64,000 nucleotides of DNA from Pseudokineococcus lusitanus (GCF_003751265.1 NZ_RJKN01000004.1:186001-250000), one strand, 5' to 3'. Positions 9,615 through 28,685 are shown, counted from the first letter of the stretch. A program made the numbers and translations. The notes: a model not told the origin generated them from the letters alone.

Positions 9615-10451
9615 TCAGCGCTTCTTGCCGGTACGGCGCCGGCGGACGATCTGCTTGTCGCTGGGCTTGCCCGGACGCCGGGTACGGCCCTCGGGCTGGC
9701 CCCACGGGCTCACCGGGTGACGACCACCGGACGTCTTGCCCTCACCACCACCGTGCGGGTGGTCGACCGGGTTCATCGCGACACCGCGGACGGTGGGACG
9801 ACGGCCCTTCCAGCGCATGCGGCCGGCCTTGCCCCAGTTGATGTTCGACTGCTCGGCGTTGCCGACCTCGCCGATCGTGGCGCGGCAGCGCACGTCGACG
9901 TTCCGGATCTCGCCGGAGGGCATGCGCAGCTGGGCCGTGGCGCCCTCGCGGGCGACGAGCTGCACCGAGGTGCCGGCCGAGCGGGCGATCTTGGCACCGC
10001 CGCCGGGCCGCAGCTCGATGGCGTGGATCACCGTGCCGACCGGGATGTTGCGCAGCGGCAGGTTGCTGCCGGGGCGGATGTCCGCGCCCGGGCCGTTCTC
10101 CACCGTGTCGCCCTGGCGGAGGCGGTTCGGCGCCACGATGTAGCGCTTCTCGCCGTCCACGTAGTGCAGGAGCGCGATGCGTGCCGTGCGGTTGGGGTCG
10201 TACTCGATGTGCGCGACCTTCGCCGGCACGCCGTCCTTGTCGGCACGACGGAAGTCGATCACCCGGTAGGCGCGCTTGTGCCCGCCGCCGTGGTGCCGCG
10301 TCGTGATCCGGCCGTTGCTGTTGCGCCCGCCCGTCTTGGGGAGGGGACGCACCAGCGACTTCTCCGGCGTGGACCGCGTGACCTCGACGAAGTCGGCGAC
10401 GGACGAGCCGCGTCGGCCCGGCGTCGTCGGCTTGTACTTACGGATACCCAT
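9615..10451 (-). CDS. rplB: 50S ribosomal protein L2
   Basis: Large primary 23S rRNA-binding protein, needed for peptidyl-transferase activity and subunit association. The 278 residues start [21 protein letters not shown]. They contain the C-terminal signature [29 protein letters not shown], whose His is the residue discussed as functionally essential in L2. The tail is [12 protein letters not shown]-like. It is separated from rplW by 33 bp. Confidence 0.97.
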   Translation of the reverse strand: MGIRKYKPTTPGRRGSSVADFVEVTRSTPEKSLVRPLPKTGGRNSNGRITTRHHGGGHKRAYRVIDFRRADKDGVPAKVAHIEYDPNRTARIALLHYVDGEKRYIVAPNRLRQGDTVENGPGADIRPGSNLPLRNIPVGTVIHAIELRPGGGAKIARSAGTSVQLVAREGATAQLRMPSGEIRNVDVRCRATIGEVGNAEQSNINWGKAGRMRWKGRRPTVRGVAMNPVDHPHGGGEGKTSGGRHPVSPWGQPEGRTRRPGKPSDKQIVRRRRTGKKR

Positions 10452-10484
10452 GGTTGAGACCAGTCCTCGTCTGTACGGCCCGGA

Positions 10485-10856
10485 TCAGGCGGTCGTGCCG
10501 AAGATGTCGATGGTGTCGCCCTCGCGGAGCGTCACCACCGCACGCTTGGTGTCCTTGCGCCGACCGGTGCCGGTGCGCGTCCGCCGGGCCTTGCCCTGCC
10601 GGTTCGCGGTGTTCACCCCGATCACCTTGACGCCGAACACGCGCTCGACCGCGATGCGGATCTCGGTCTTGTTCGCGCGGGGGTCGACGAGGAACGTGTA
10701 CTTGCCCTCGTCGAGCAGCGCGTAGCTCTTCTCCGACACCACCGGCGCGAGCAGCACGTCGCGCGGGTCCTTGCCGAAGCGGGACGACAGCGTGCCCGTG
10801 GCCGCGGGGGCCGCGACGGGGGTCGCCTCGTCGGTCGTCTGGACGGTCTCGCTCAC
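10485..10856 (-). CDS. rplW: 50S ribosomal protein L23
   Basis: Exit-tunnel rim protein, docking site for trigger factor and SRP. The 123-residue product begins at GTG 10854-10856 ([13 protein letters not shown]), which overlaps the rplD stop as GTGA. The core is [79 protein letters not shown]. About 30 N-terminal residues precede the domain, a polar leader seen in other high-GC actinobacteria. Confidence 0.95.
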   Translation of the reverse strand: MSETVQTTDEATPVAAPAATGTLSSRFGKDPRDVLLAPVVSEKSYALLDEGKYTFLVDPRANKTEIRIAVERVFGVKVIGVNTANRQGKARRTRTGTGRRKDTKRAVVTLREGDTIDIFGTTA

Positions 10857-11548
10857 CGGTCCGCCTCGCTCTCCGCCGTGGCGGCGCCGTGGCCGCCGAG
10901 GAAGGTCTGCAGGGCCGCCTCGGTGAAGACGACGTCGTCGCTGCAGAGCACGTCGTAGGTGTTCAGCTGGTCGACGCGCAGCAGGTGCACGCCGGGCACG
11001 TTGCGCAGGCTCAGCCAGCTGGTGTCGTCGCCGCGCTCGAGGACGACGAGGAAGCCGTCGCGCCCGCTGCCGGCGACGCCGGGCAGGGCCGCGAGGGCCG
11101 CGAGGGCGCCCTTGGTCGAGGGGACCTCGGTCCCGAAGGAGCCGACGACGTGCACACGGCCGGCGCGGGCCCGGTCGGAGAGGGCACCGCGCAGGGCGGC
11201 GGCCTTCATCTTCTTGGGCGTGCGCTGGCTGTAGTCGCGCGGCTGCGGGCCGTGGACGACGCCACCGCCGGCGAACTGCGGCGCACGGGTCGAGCCCTGG
11301 CGGGCGCGGCCGGTGCCCTTCTGGCGGAAGGGCTTCTTGCCGCCGCCGCGCACGTCGCCGCGCGTCTTGGTGGCGTGCGTGCCCTGGCGGGCCGCGGCGA
11401 GCTGCGCCACGACGACCTGGTGGATGAGCGGCACGTTGGCGGTGACGTCGAAGACGTCGCCCGGCAGCTCGGCGGCACCCGTGACCGCACCGGTCGCGTC
11501 GACGACGTCGACGCGGCGGGTGGTGGTGCCCGTGGTGGTGGTGGACAT
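10853..11548 (-). CDS. rplD: 50S ribosomal protein L4
   Basis: Large-subunit assembly initiator lining the exit tunnel. The 231 residues include the extended loop [48 protein letters not shown], followed by [32 protein letters not shown]. The N-terminal [17 protein letters not shown] is low-complexity. In E. coli L4 represses the S10 operon; whether that applies here is not shown. It starts five bases past rplC. Confidence 0.96.
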   Translation of the reverse strand: MSTTTTGTTTRRVDVVDATGAVTGAAELPGDVFDVTANVPLIHQVVVAQLAAARQGTHATKTRGDVRGGGKKPFRQKGTGRARQGSTRAPQFAGGGVVHGPQPRDYSQRTPKKMKAAALRGALSDRARAGRVHVVGSFGTEVPSTKGALAALAALPGVAGSGRDGFLVVLERGDDTSWLSLRNVPGVHLLRVDQLNTYDVLCSDDVVFTEAALQTFLGGHGAATAESEADR

Positions 11549-11553
11549 CTGGC

Positions 11554-12228
11554 TCAGGCCTCCTTCGAGACGGCCTTGGCGGGCGTGCGGACGAGCACGA
11601 CGCCGCCCGTGGGCCCGGGGACGGCACCCTTGATGAGGATGAGGCCCTTCTCGGCGTCGACCGCATGGACCGTGAGGTTCTGGGTGGTCTGGCGGACGGC
11701 GCCCATGCGCCCCGCCATCTTCATGCCCTTGAACACACGGCCCGGGGTGGCGCAGCCGCCGATGGAGCCGGGCTTGCGGTGGTTGCGGTGCGCACCGTGC
11801 GAGGCGCCGACGCCGTGGAAGCCGTGACGCTTCATGACGCCGGCGGTGCCCTTGCCCTTGGTGCGGCCGACGACGTCGACGACCTGGCCGGCCGTGAAGA
11901 TGTCCGCGGCGACCTCCTGGCCGGCGGCGAAGCCGGCGGCGTCGGCGGTGCGGATCTCGACGACGTGGCGGCGCGGCGTGACGCCGGCCTTGGCGAAGTG
12001 GCCCGTGAGCGGCTTGGTCACGCGACGGGGGTCCACGGCGCCCGCGGCGAGCTGGACGGCCGAGTAGCCGTCCGTCTCGGGCGTGCGCACCTGGGTGACG
12101 ACGTTGGGCGCGGCCTGCACGACGGTGACGGGCACGAGGCGGCCGTCGGCGTCCCAGACCTGGGTCATCCCCAGCTTGGACCCCAGCAGGCCGGCGACGA
12201 CGCGCTGGTCGGAGGAGGTGGTGGTCAT
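11554..12228 (-). CDS. rplC: 50S ribosomal protein L3
   Basis: Early 23S rRNA-binding protein reaching the peptidyl-transferase centre. The 224 residues contain [29 protein letters not shown] and the central finger [53 protein letters not shown]. These are the key L3 landmarks. It lies 14 bp after rpsJ. Confidence 0.97.
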   Translation of the reverse strand: MTTTSSDQRVVAGLLGSKLGMTQVWDADGRLVPVTVVQAAPNVVTQVRTPETDGYSAVQLAAGAVDPRRVTKPLTGHFAKAGVTPRRHVVEIRTADAAGFAAGQEVAADIFTAGQVVDVVGRTKGKGTAGVMKRHGFHGVGASHGAHRNHRKPGSIGGCATPGRVFKGMKMAGRMGAVRQTTQNLTVHAVDAEKGLILIKGAVPGPTGGVVLVRTPAKAVSKEA

Positions 12229-12242
12229 GGCGTCTGCAGTCC

Positions 12243-12551
12243 TCAGAGCTTGATCTCGATGTTCACGTCAGCGGGCAGGTCGAGACGCATGAGCGAGTCG
12301 ACGGCCTTCGGCGTGGGGTCGATGATGTCGATGAGACGCTTGTGGGTGCGCATCTCGAAGTGCTCGCGGCTGTCCTTGTACTTGTGCGGCGAGCGGATCA
12401 CGCAGAACGTGTTCTTCTCCGTCGGCAGCGGCACCGGGCCCACGACCGTCGCACCAGCGCGGGTCACCGTGTCGACGATCTTGCGCGCCGAGCTGTCGAT
12501 GACCTCGTGGTCGTAGGACTTGAGCCGGATGCGGATCTTCTGTCCCGCCAT
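12243..12551 (-). CDS. rpsJ: 30S ribosomal protein S10
   Basis: Head protein of the small subunit and, as NusE, a partner of NusB in antitermination. The 102 residues read [76 protein letters not shown]. It is the first gene of the S10 cluster and lies behind a 500-bp leader/intergenic region. A purine-rich GGAGAGAGAGA stretch is upstream of the ATG. Confidence 0.97.
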   Translation of the reverse strand: MAGQKIRIRLKSYDHEVIDSSARKIVDTVTRAGATVVGPVPLPTEKNTFCVIRSPHKYKDSREHFEMRTHKRLIDIIDPTPKAVDSLMRLDLPADVNIEIKL

Positions 12552-12879
12552 GGCGTCGCGATCTCTCTCTCCGTCGTACCGCTGAGGTCCTCGGGCCGGC
12601 CACCGGGGGCCGGCCCTGTCTGCCCGCGTCGCGCCGCCCGACCCCCGAGGTCGGGCGTGTCGCGCTGTCCGCGTGCTGGGCGGCCACCTCCGCCGCACCC
12701 CGGGGGGGTGCGGCCTGCGGTGGCCGACGTGTCGTCGTGCTGCTGTGGTGCCAGGCGCCCCGCTGACGTGCCGGCGGGTCGTGACGACGCTGTGGAGCTG
12801 TCCGTGCGGTGGTGCAGGTCCGGCGCTCGGGGGTGGTGCACCGGCGTGCGGGCACGCGTCAGCCCCGAGCAACCCGAGC

Positions 12880-12910
12880 AGTCTGCCAGAGGCCCCCGCC
12901 GGTTGGCCAA
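12880..12910 (-). promoter_or_regulatory. candidate S10-operon promoter
   Basis: On the minus strand TTGGCC (12905-12910) and CAGACT (12880-12885) are 19 bases apart, followed by TGCTCGGGTTGC. The -10 is non-ideal. Position upstream of rpsJ and downstream of the tuf hairpins supports a promoter; it implies a leader of roughly 320 nt. Confidence 0.4.
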
Positions 12911-12974
12911 TCGCCTGCCCGGCCGGCCCCTCCCCCGGGTGGCCCCGCGCACGGCGGCGCTCCCGGCCGGGACG

Positions 12975-13048
12975 CCGCAGGGGCCCGTGCGACGAGCGCA
13001 CGGGCCCCTGCGGTGGTGCCGGGGCGGGACCCTGGGGTCCCGCCCCGG
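12975..13048 (-). terminator. tandem hairpins after tuf
   Basis: Two adjacent GC stems beyond the tuf stop. The first is 13019-13048 (arms built on GGGGCGGGACC, short loop). The second is a perfect 17-bp stem, 12975-12991 with 12997-13013 and a five-base loop. No U-tract follows, as is common in high-GC actinobacteria. Confidence 0.65.
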
Positions 13049-13064
13049 CGGGTGGTGCGGGAGG

Positions 13065-14258
<1,194 letters not shown>

Positions 14259-14383
14259 TGGGTCCTCCTGGGATGTCTGGTGGTCTTCGGTGGGGCTGGT
14301 GAGGTGCCCGGCCGCCGGGCTGCCGGCGCCCCGGGCGGGGCGCCGGCGGGAGTCCGTCAGGACTCAGGGTGCTGCGGGGAGGG

Positions 14384-16492
14384 TCACTCCCCGCGGACCT
14401 TCTTGACGATCTCCTCGGCCACGGCGCGCGGGACCTCGGCGTAGCTGTCGAACGACATCGAGTACACCGCACGGCCCTGCGTCTTGCTCCGCAGGTCCCC
14501 GACGTACCCGAACATCTCCGACAGCGGGACCTGGGCCCGCACGACCTTGGCGCCGCTGGCGTCCTCCATGGCCTGGATCAGGCCGCGGCGGGAGTTGAGG
14601 TCGCCGATGACGTCGCCCATGTACTCCTCGGGCGTGCGCACCTCGACGGCCATGACCGGCTCGAGGAGGACCGGGTCCGCACGGCGGACGGCCTCCTTGA
14701 GCACCTGCGAGCCGGCGATCTTGAACGCCATCTCCGACGAGTCGACGTCGTGGTAGGCGCCGTCCAGCAGCGTCGCCTTGATGCCGACCATCGGGTACCC
14801 GGCGACGACGCCGAGCGCCATCGCGTCCTGGATGCCCGCGTCGACGCTGGGGATGTACTCGCGGGGCACGCGGCCACCGGTCACCTTGTTGGCGAACTCG
14901 TACATCGGGGCCTCGGAGTCCGAGGTGTCGATCGGCTCGATGGCCACCTGCACCTTGGCGAACTGGCCGGAGCCGCCCGTCTGCTTCTTGTGCGTGTAGT
15001 CGATCTTCTCGACGGCCTTGCGGATCGTCTCGCGGTAGGCGACCTGGGGCTTGCCCACGTTCGCCTCGACGCGGAACTCGCGACGCATGCGGTCGACGAG
15101 GATGTCGAGGTGGAGCTCGCCCATCCCCTTGATGATCGTCTGGCCGGTCTCCTCGTCGAGCTGGACCTGGAAGGTCGGGTCCTCCTCGGCGAGCTTCTGG
15201 ATGGCCGTGCCGAGCTTCTCCTGGTCGCCCTTCGTCTTCGGCTCGATGGCGACCGAGATGACGGGCTCGGGGAAGGTCATGGACTCGAGGACGACCTGGT
15301 CCGCCGGGTCGCAGAGCGTGTCCCCGGTGGTCGTGTCCTTGAGGCCGATCATCGCGTAGATGTGGCCCGCACGGGCCTCGTCCACCGGGTTCTCCTTGTT
15401 GGAGTGCATCTGGAAGAGCTTCCCGATGCGCTCCTTCTTGCCCTTGGTCGAGTTGACGACGCCGGAGCCGGCCGCCACGCGCCCGGAGTAGACCCGGACG
15501 TAGGTGAGCTTCCCGAAGAAGGGGTGCGAGGCGACCTTGAACGCGAGAGCCGAGAAGGGCTCCTCGACGTCGGCGTGCCGGACGATCTCCTTCTCCTCGT
15601 CCCGGACGTCGTGACCGGTGACGGACTCGACGTCGAGCGGCGTGGGCAGGTAGTCGAGCACGGCGTCGAGCATGGGCTGGACGCCCTTGTTCTTGAACGC
15701 CGAGCCGCACAGCACCGGGTACTGCTCGCTCGCGACGGTGACCTTGCGGACGGCCGTCTTGATCTCCTCGGCGGAGATCTCCTCGCCGCCGAGGTACTTC
15801 TCGAGCAGCGCCTCGTCGGTGTCGGCGACGGCCTCGAGCAGCTTGTCGCGGTACTCCGCGGCGGTGTCGACCAGGTCGGCCGGGATCTCCTCGACCTCGT
15901 ACGCCTCGCCCTTGCCCGTCTCGCCGCGCCACGTGAGGGCGCGCATGTGGACGAGGTCGACGACGCCGACGAAGTCGTTCTCCGCGCCGATCGGGATCTG
16001 CAGGACCAGCGGCTTGGCGCCGAGTCGCTCGGTGATGGTCCGGACCGTGAAGAAGAAGTCCGCGCCGAGCTTGTCCATCTTGTTGACGAAGCAGATGCGC
16101 GGCACGTCGTACTTGTCGGCCTGGCGCCACACCGTCTCGGACTGGGGCTCGACGCCCTCCTTGCCGTCGAACACGGCGACGGCGCCGTCGAGCACGCGCA
16201 GGGACCGCTCCACCTCGACGGTGAAGTCGACGTGCCCCGGCGTGTCGATGATGTTGATCTGGGTGCCCTCCCAGAAGCAGGTGGTGGCGGCGGAGGTGAT
16301 GGTGATGCCCCGCTCCTGCTCCTGCTCCATCCAGTCCATCGTGGCGGCGCCGTCGTGGACCTCACCGATCTTGTAGTTGATCCCCGTGTAGAACAGGATC
16401 CGCTCGGTGGTGGTCGTCTTGCCGGCGTCGATGTGGGCCATGATCCCGATGTTGCGGACCTTGTGAAGGTCAGTCAGGACGTCCTGTGCCAC
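14384..16492 (-). CDS. fusA: translation elongation factor EF-G
   Basis: Ribosomal translocase GTPase. The 702 residues start from GTG as [37 protein letters not shown], with G1 AHIDAGKT, G3 DTPGHVDF and G4 NKMDKLGAD. Domains II to V follow; domain IV contains [29 protein letters not shown] and [16 protein letters not shown]. Length is standard. It sits between rpsG and tuf in the str operon. Confidence 0.98.
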   Translation of the reverse strand: MAQDVLTDLHKVRNIGIMAHIDAGKTTTTERILFYTGINYKIGEVHDGAATMDWMEQEQERGITITSAATTCFWEGTQINIIDTPGHVDFTVEVERSLRVLDGAVAVFDGKEGVEPQSETVWRQADKYDVPRICFVNKMDKLGADFFFTVRTITERLGAKPLVLQIPIGAENDFVGVVDLVHMRALTWRGETGKGEAYEVEEIPADLVDTAAEYRDKLLEAVADTDEALLEKYLGGEEISAEEIKTAVRKVTVASEQYPVLCGSAFKNKGVQPMLDAVLDYLPTPLDVESVTGHDVRDEEKEIVRHADVEEPFSALAFKVASHPFFGKLTYVRVYSGRVAAGSGVVNSTKGKKERIGKLFQMHSNKENPVDEARAGHIYAMIGLKDTTTGDTLCDPADQVVLESMTFPEPVISVAIEPKTKGDQEKLGTAIQKLAEEDPTFQVQLDEETGQTIIKGMGELHLDILVDRMRREFRVEANVGKPQVAYRETIRKAVEKIDYTHKKQTGGSGQFAKVQVAIEPIDTSDSEAPMYEFANKVTGGRVPREYIPSVDAGIQDAMALGVVAGYPMVGIKATLLDGAYHDVDSSEMAFKIAGSQVLKEAVRRADPVLLEPVMAVEVRTPEEYMGDVIGDLNSRRGLIQAMEDASGAKVVRAQVPLSEMFGYVGDLRSKTQGRAVYSMSFDSYAEVPRAVAEEIVKKVRGE

Positions 16493-16604
16493 TGGGCGCT
16501 GCCTCTTCCTGGTCGTGGAGCTGTCGTCGGCGACCCTCAGGTGAGGGGTCGCGGCGCCGGGGCGGGCGCGCGGCGGGAGGGTCTCCCCCGCCGCGCACCG
16601 GGGG

Positions 16605-17075
16605 TCACCAGCGGTAGTGCGCGAAGGCCTTGTTCGACTCGGCCATCTTGTGGGTGTCCTCGCGACGCTTCACCGCGGCACCGAGGCCGTTGCTCGCGTC
16701 GAGGATCTCGTTCATGAGGCGCTCGGTCATCGTCTTCTCGCGACGCGCCTTGGAGTACCCGACGAGCCAGCGCAGGGCCAGCGTCGTCGAGCGGCCCGCG
16801 CGGACCTCGACGGGCACCTGGTAGGTCGCGCCGCCGACGCGGCGGCTGCGGACCTCGAGGGCCGGCTTGACGTTGTCGAGCGCGCGCTTGAGCGCGATGA
16901 CCGGGTCGTTGCCGGTCTTCGTGCGGGCGCCCTCGAGCGCGCCGTAGACGATGCGCTCGGCGGTGGACTTCTTGCCGTCGACGAGCACCTTGTTCACCAG
17001 CTGGGTGACCAGCGGGGAGCCGTAGACGGGGTCGATCACGAGCGGCCGCTTCGGGGCCGGGCCCTTGCGAGGCAT
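16605..17075 (-). CDS. rpsG: 30S ribosomal protein S7
   Basis: Assembly initiator of the 30S head and E-site contact. The 156 residues begin [48 protein letters not shown]. They end [17 protein letters not shown], an unmistakable C-terminus. The ATG shares a base with the rpsL stop, so S12 and S7 are coupled. Confidence 0.97.
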   Translation of the reverse strand: MPRKGPAPKRPLVIDPVYGSPLVTQLVNKVLVDGKKSTAERIVYGALEGARTKTGNDPVIALKRALDNVKPALEVRSRRVGGATYQVPVEVRAGRSTTLALRWLVGYSKARREKTMTERLMNEILDASNGLGAAVKRREDTHKMAESNKAFAHYRW

Positions 17076-17449
17076 CAGCGCTTCTCCTTCTTCGCTCCGT
17101 AGCGGCTGCGCGCCTGCTTGCGGTTCTTCACACCCTGGGTGTCGAGCGAGCCGCGCACGATCTTGTAGCGCACGCCCGGGAGGTCCTTCACGCGGCCGCC
17201 GCGCACGAGCACGATGGAGTGCTCCTGCAGGTTGTGGCCGACGCCGGGGATGTAGGCCGTGACCTCGATGCCGCTGGAGAGCCGCACGCGCGCGACCTTG
17301 CGCAGCGCCGAGTTCGGCTTCTTCGGCGTCGTGGTGTACACGCGGGTGCACACGCCTCGCCGCTGGGGGCTCCCCTTGAGGGCCGGGGTCTTCTGCTTCC
17401 CGACCTTGTCCTGCCGGCCCTTGCGGACCAGCTGCTGGATCGTGGGCAC
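17075..17449 (-). CDS. rpsL: 30S ribosomal protein S12
   Basis: Decoding-centre protein and streptomycin target. The 124-residue product starts with GTG 17447-17449 as [15 protein letters not shown], the canonical N-terminus. The two streptomycin-resistance positions are wild type: Lys in [12 protein letters not shown] and Lys in [10 protein letters not shown]. It is the first gene of the str operon and follows a roughly 260-nt leader from the promoter at 17715-17743. Confidence 0.97.
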   Translation of the reverse strand: MPTIQQLVRKGRQDKVGKQKTPALKGSPQRRGVCTRVYTTTPKKPNSALRKVARVRLSSGIEVTAYIPGVGHNLQEHSIVLVRGGRVKDLPGVRYKIVRGSLDTQGVKNRKQARSRYGAKKEKR

Positions 17450-17767
17450 CGGTGCGTCTCCGTCTTCAGTCTTCGCGGGGTCCGCCGCCTCTCGGCAGGC
17501 GGAGCCTTGTCGTCGTGCTCGTGCGTCGTGCGGCCCTGCCGGCCGGTGCCCGCGGGCTCCCGCCCGCCGCGCCGTCCGGCGGCGAGGGTCTCGACCCCCG
17601 CGCCCGGGCGTGTCCGTCGTGTCGTCCGTCGGGCCGGTGGCCCTCCCCCGGTGACGGGGGGGCGCCCCCTGGGGGGGCACGACGGAGCACCCGGCTCGCC
17701 GGGTCGTCCGGACGAGGATAGGCGCCCGCCCCAGCAGCGTCAAAAGACCTGCGCGCGGGCGGGCGGT
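17450..17767 (-). other. rpsL leader and promoter region
   Basis: No gene is visible. The region carries the rpsL promoter at 17715-17743 and an unusually long, very GC-rich leader. G and C runs at 17650-17690 could fold in several ways. I see no small ORF with a ribosome site. Confidence 0.55.
17715..17743 (-). promoter_or_regulatory. promoter of the rpsL-rpsG-fusA-tuf operon
   Basis: On the minus strand TTGACG (17738-17743), a 17-base spacer and TATCCT (17715-17720): a near-consensus housekeeping sigma promoter, standing out in a GC-rich background. Transcription would start near 17708. Confidence 0.75.
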
Positions 17768-17805
17768 CCCCCGCCGGGGCCGCCCGTGGGGGCGGCCCCG
17801 GCGGG
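17768..17805 (-). terminator. rpoC terminator hairpin
   Basis: Perfect 17-bp GC stem (17768-17784 with 17789-17805) and a four-base loop, about 40 bp past the rpoC stop. It separates rpoBC from the str operon promoter. Confidence 0.7.
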
Positions 17806-17846
17806 GCCTGCGTCGGCGGTGGTGCCGCGGTGCGGCACCGCCCGCG

Positions 17847-21752
<3,906 letters not shown>

Positions 21753-21883
21753 GGGGGTTCCTTCTCTCGCGTGGAGCGTGGTGGACCGGGGCGCCGCGGC
21801 CCGGCCGCCGCCGGGGCGGCCGCGGGCTGCGCGGCGCGGGTGGGCGCCCGCCACCGCCGCGGGGGCGGTGGCGGGCGCCGGGC

Positions 21884-25366
<3,483 letters not shown>

Positions 25367-25796
25367 GAGTGGTCCTTCCACGTGCCTTCGGGCGGGTCTG
25401 CCCCTCCTGCGCGGTCGCCGGGGTGGTGCCGGCCCGGCGGGGCTGCGGGAGGGGGCGGGGTGCGGTGCTACGGCAGGGCGTGGTGCGTGGTGCTCGTGCT
25501 GACGGGGTGGCGCCGTCCCGGGGGCACCGCCGGACGCCCCCCACCGGCGCGCCACGGGGCGCGGGCATCTGAGGGGTCGGCACAGGACATGGCGAAGTCG
25601 CCAGCGTAGACCTGGCGGGCGCGCAAGTCCAACTGCCTCACGGCGGACGTCGTCGTCGGCCGGGGCGGCGTCCGCCCGGGGGGCGGTCGCGTGCTGCGCG
25701 CGGGGGAACTCTGTCCCGACCTGTCCGTGCCGTCAAGTGGTGGAGGGGTCCTGCTCCCCCGCGGCGCCCCGACGGCCCACGGCTGCCGCGGACGCG
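25367..25796 (-). other. rpoB promoter and leader region
   Basis: No credible gene. The region contains the rpoB promoter at 25603-25632 and a 230-nt leader. Upstream of the promoter (25640-25796) nothing specific is seen before the rplL hairpins. Confidence 0.55.
25603..25632 (-). promoter_or_regulatory. rpoBC promoter
   Basis: Minus-strand TTGGAC (25627-25632), an 18-base spacer and TACGCT (25603-25608). The same -10 and a similar -35 occur upstream of rplJ, which supports both. Transcription would start near 25596. Confidence 0.65.
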
Positions 25797-25921
25797 CCGA
25801 GGGGCGGGGGTCGCGTCGTCCGCGTCCCCCGCCCCTCGGCGGTGGTGCTGCACCGGGCGCCGCCCGCCCCGGCAGGGGCGGGCGCGACGGCCCGGGTGCC
25901 CGCCGCGTCACCGCGGCGGGC
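25797..25921 (-). terminator. three tandem hairpins after rplL
   Basis: In transcription order there are perfect 10-bp stems at 25898-25907/25912-25921 and 25861-25870/25875-25884. The third is a 14-bp stem at 25797-25810/25826-25839 extended by an inner CGCG pair. Together they give a strong block between rplJL and rpoBC; read-through would still be possible. Confidence 0.65.
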
Positions 25922-25927
25922 GGGGTG

Positions 25928-26314
25928 TCACTTGACGGTGACCTTGGCGCCGGCGCCCTCGAGCTGGGCCTTTGCGGCGTCGGCCGCGTCCTTGGCCACG
26001 CCCTCGAGGACGTTCTTCGGCGCGCCGTCGACGAGGTCCTTGGCCTCCTTGAGGCCGAGGCTCGTGAGGGCGCGCACCTCCTTGATGACCTGGATCTTCT
26101 TGTCGCCGGCCGCCTCGAGGACGACGTCGAACTCCGTCTGCTCCTCCTCGGGCTCGGCCGCGGCGGCGCCGCCGGCGGCGCCACCGGCGACGGCCACGGG
26201 GGCGGCCGCGGTGACGTCGAAGGTCTCCTCGAACTTCTTCACGAACTCGGAGAGCTCGATGAGGGTGAGCTCCTTGAACGCGTCGAGCAGCTCGTCGGTG
26301 CTGAGCTTCGCCAT
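25928..26314 (-). CDS. rplL: 50S ribosomal protein L7/L12
   Basis: Stalk protein that recruits GTPase factors. The 128 residues have the dimerising N-terminal domain [34 protein letters not shown] and an Ala/Gly-rich hinge of about 20 residues. The C-terminal domain is [47 protein letters not shown]. It follows rplJ by 129 bp and is closed by three hairpins. Confidence 0.97.
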   Translation of the reverse strand: MAKLSTDELLDAFKELTLIELSEFVKKFEETFDVTAAAPVAVAGGAAGGAAAAEPEEEQTEFDVVLEAAGDKKIQVIKEVRALTSLGLKEAKDLVDGAPKNVLEGVAKDAADAAKAQLEGAGAKVTVK

Positions 26315-26443
26315 GGGGGCGGTCCTCTCGTGTCGGTGGGCCGGCCGTGCGCCGGGCCCTGGACCCCGGGGGGTCCGTCGGTCGTGCTGGAGGTCAGGTG
26401 CCGGCGGACGCCGGCGTGGCGGGCGCGGGGCGCCCGTCACGGG

Positions 26444-27016
26444 TCAGGCGTCGGCCGTCTCCGGCTCCGCCGTGGCGGGCTCGGCGGCGGGCGTCCCCTC
26501 GGACCCCTCGCGCTTCTCGCGCAGGGCCTCGACGGTGCGGACGGCCTTCGACAGCGGCGCGGCGACGACGAACACGCCGCGGGACAGCGTGGCCTTGAGG
26601 GCGCCCGCCGTCTTGGCCAGGAGCACCTCGCGGGACTCGAGGTCGGCGAGCTGCGTCACCTCGGCGGCCGTCATGGCGCGGCCGTCGAGCAGCCCCGCCT
26701 TGATGACCAGCTGCGGGTTCTCCTTGGCGAAGTCGCGCAGGCCCTTGGCCGCCGTGACCGGGTCGCCGTCGATGAAGGCGATGGCCGTGGGGCCGGTGAG
26801 GTCGGCGTCGAACGCGTCGATGCCGGCCTGGTTGGCCGCGATCTTCGTGAGGGTGTTCTTGGAGACGGAGTACGTGACGTCCGCGCCCAGGGCGACCCGG
26901 AGGCGCTTGAGCTGGGCGACGGTGAGGCCTCGGTACTCGGTGAGCACGGCAGCGTTCGAGCCGCGGAACTTCTCCGCCAGCTCGGCGACCGCCGCCTCCT
27001 TCTCGGGCTTCGCCAT
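26444..27016 (-). CDS. rplJ: 50S ribosomal protein L10
   Basis: Stalk base that anchors L7/L12 dimers. The 190 residues start [44 protein letters not shown] with the RNA-binding N-domain. A long C-terminal helix follows that binds L7/L12 ([20 protein letters not shown]), then an Ala/Glu/Thr-rich tail. It has its own promoter and a 215-nt leader, consistent with autogenous control by an L10-L12 complex as known in other bacteria. Confidence 0.96.
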   Translation of the reverse strand: MAKPEKEAAVAELAEKFRGSNAAVLTEYRGLTVAQLKRLRVALGADVTYSVSKNTLTKIAANQAGIDAFDADLTGPTAIAFIDGDPVTAAKGLRDFAKENPQLVIKAGLLDGRAMTAAEVTQLADLESREVLLAKTAGALKATLSRGVFVVAAPLSKAVRTVEALREKREGSEGTPAAEPATAEPETADA

Positions 27017-27232
27017 GGCCCTCCTTCCGTGGTGGGTCGGTGGTCCTCACCGGCCGCGGCAGCTCGCGCTCCCGTGGCTCGTCCCCGGCACGACGAGAGC
27101 CCCGGCGCGAGGCGCACGGGGCTCGGGGACGCACCCGGGAGGGGCACGCGGAGGAGCTGGCACCTGCGCCGGCGCCCGCGGCTGCGGGGCCTTGACGTCG
27201 TCCGGGTGGACGACGACCGGCGGTCTTCGGTC
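27017..27232 (-). ncRNA. candidate L10 leader RNA
   Basis: This is the untranslated leader between the likely start site near 27232 and the rplJ ATG. It contains a two-part stem: CGTCCCC (27080-27086) with GGGGACG (27125-27131), and inside it GAGCCCCG (27097-27104) with CGGGGCTC (27117-27124). The two parts are joined by an asymmetric internal loop. L10 leaders with such a kinked stem bind the L10(L12)4 complex; a covariance search would decide. Confidence 0.45.
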
Positions 27233-27238
27233 AGGCGC

Positions 27239-27268
27239 AGCGTAGGCGACGGGGGGTACGGGCTCCAA
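27239..27268 (-). promoter_or_regulatory. rplJL promoter
   Basis: Minus-strand TTGGAG (27263-27268), an 18-base spacer and TACGCT (27239-27244), lying between the rplA hairpin and rplJ. Confidence 0.65.
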
Positions 27269-27295
27269 ATCGCCCCGGCCCCGGGCCGGACGCAC

Positions 27296-27327
27296 GACGA
27301 GCCCCCGCCGGGCGGCGGGGGCTCGTC
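27296..27327 (-). terminator. rplA terminator hairpin
   Basis: Perfect 15-bp stem (27296-27310 with 27313-27327), 17 bp past the rplA stop and upstream of the rplJ promoter. Confidence 0.7.
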
Positions 27328-27343
27328 GGGTGCGTGCGGCCGG

Positions 27344-28057
27344 TCAGACGGCGGGGGTCTCCTCGAGGAGCCCGCGCGTGCGCGAAGGGTCGAGCGGGAC
27401 GCCCGGGCCCATCGTCGTCGTCATCGTGGCCTTGGCGATGTAGCGGCCCTTGGACGCCGCCGGCTTGAGCCGGAGCACCTCCTCGAGCGCCGCGCCGTAG
27501 TTCTCCACCAGCTGGGTGTCGGTGAAGGACGTGCGGCCCACGACGAAGTGGAGGTTGGAGTGCTTGTCGACGCGGAACTCGATCCGGCCGCCCTTGATGT
27601 CCGTGACGGCCTTGGCCACGTCCATCGTCACCGTGCCGGTGCGCGGGTTCGGCATGAGGCCGCGGGGGCCGAGGACGCGGCCGAGGCGGCCGACCTTGCC
27701 CATGAGGTCCGGCGTCGCCACGGCGGCGTCGAAGTCGAGGAAGCCGCCCTGGACGCGCTCGATGAGCTCGTCGCCACCGACGACGTCGGCGCCGGCGGCC
27801 TCGGCCTGCGCCGCCCGCTCGCCGGTGGCGAAGACGAGGACGCGGGCGGTCTTGCCGGTGCCGTGGGGCAGGTTGACCGTGCCGCGCACGATCTGGTCCG
27901 CCTTGCGGGGGTCGACGCCGAGGCGCATGGCGACCTCGACCGTGGCGTCGTAGGACGTCGTCGAGGTCTCGCGGGCGAGACGGACGGCGTCGAGCGGGGC
28001 GTAGAGGCGGTCGGCGTCGATCTTCTCGACGGCCGCGCGGTACTTCTTGCTGCGCAT
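27344..28057 (-). CDS. rplA: 50S ribosomal protein L1
   Basis: Mobile stalk protein at the E site and, in many bacteria, a translational repressor of its own operon. The 237 residues include [69 protein letters not shown]. The signature [22 protein letters not shown] is present. It lies 116 bp after rplK and is closed by a hairpin. Confidence 0.97.
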   Translation of the reverse strand: MRSKKYRAAVEKIDADRLYAPLDAVRLARETSTTSYDATVEVAMRLGVDPRKADQIVRGTVNLPHGTGKTARVLVFATGERAAQAEAAGADVVGGDELIERVQGGFLDFDAAVATPDLMGKVGRLGRVLGPRGLMPNPRTGTVTMDVAKAVTDIKGGRIEFRVDKHSNLHFVVGRTSFTDTQLVENYGAALEEVLRLKPAASKGRYIAKATMTTTMGPGVPLDPSRTRGLLEETPAV

Positions 28058-28173
28058 GTCAGCTCCTCGTGGTCGCGGCGGTGCGCCGCGTGCGGGTGGG
28101 ACGGAGTCGTGGTCGGCGGGCCAGCGCGGGCCCTGCCACTGGTCGAGCGGTCGTGCGGGTGCTGCGGGGGGCG

Positions 28174-28605
28174 TCAGCCCTGGACCGTGATGCCCATCGA
28201 GCGCGCCGTGCCGGCGATGATCTTGCTCGCCTGCTCGAGGTCGTTGGCGTTGAGGTCCTCGAACTTCTGCTCGGCGATGGCCCGCACCTGGGCGCCGGTG
28301 AGGCTGGCGACCTTCTCGGTGTGCGGCGTCGGGGAGCCCTTGGCGACGCCCGCGGCCTTCTTGATGAGCTCGGCCGCCGGCGGCGTCTTCGTGATGAAGG
28401 TGAAGGACCGGTCCTCGTAGACCGTGATCTCCACCGGGACCACGTTGCCGCGCTGCGACTCCGTGGCGGCGTTGTAGGCCTTGCAGAACTCCATGATGTT
28501 GACGCCGTGCTGGCCCAGCGCGGGGCCGATCGGCGGGGCCGGCGTCGCCGCGCCGGCGTTGATCTGGAGCTTGATGAGTCCGGAGACCCTCTTCTTGGGG
28601 GGCAT
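28174..28605 (-). CDS. rplK: 50S ribosomal protein L11
   Basis: Forms the GTPase-associated centre with L10/L12 and is needed for RelA activation; it is the thiostrepton-site protein. The 143 residues start [48 protein letters not shown]. They end [15 protein letters not shown]. Pro residues of the N-terminal thiostrepton region are intact. Confidence 0.97.
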   Translation of the reverse strand: MPPKKRVSGLIKLQINAGAATPAPPIGPALGQHGVNIMEFCKAYNAATESQRGNVVPVEITVYEDRSFTFITKTPPAAELIKKAAGVAKGSPTPHTEKVASLTGAQVRAIAEQKFEDLNANDLEQASKIIAGTARSMGITVQG

Positions 28606-28685
28606 GTCGCCTGTCCTCCTGTCGGGTGCCCGCGTTCCCGCGCGGGCGGCCGGCGGCGCTGACTCGCCGCCGGTGGTCTGTGGTG

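Larger units (their letters stand above)
12552..13064 (-). other. intergenic region tuf-rpsJ: tuf terminators and S10 leader
   Basis: 513 bp with no credible gene. The tuf-proximal end holds two GC hairpins and a promoter-like sequence lies at 12880-12910. The remaining 320 bp would form a long 5' leader for the S10 operon. It is GC-rich with several short inverted repeats, for example around 12690-12720. I see no coding signal on either strand. Confidence 0.6.

Noticed and set aside
12552-13064. A short gene in the tuf-rpsJ gap
   Set aside because: All frames there are Arg/Pro/Gly-rich with no ribosome site, and hairpins plus a promoter explain the space.
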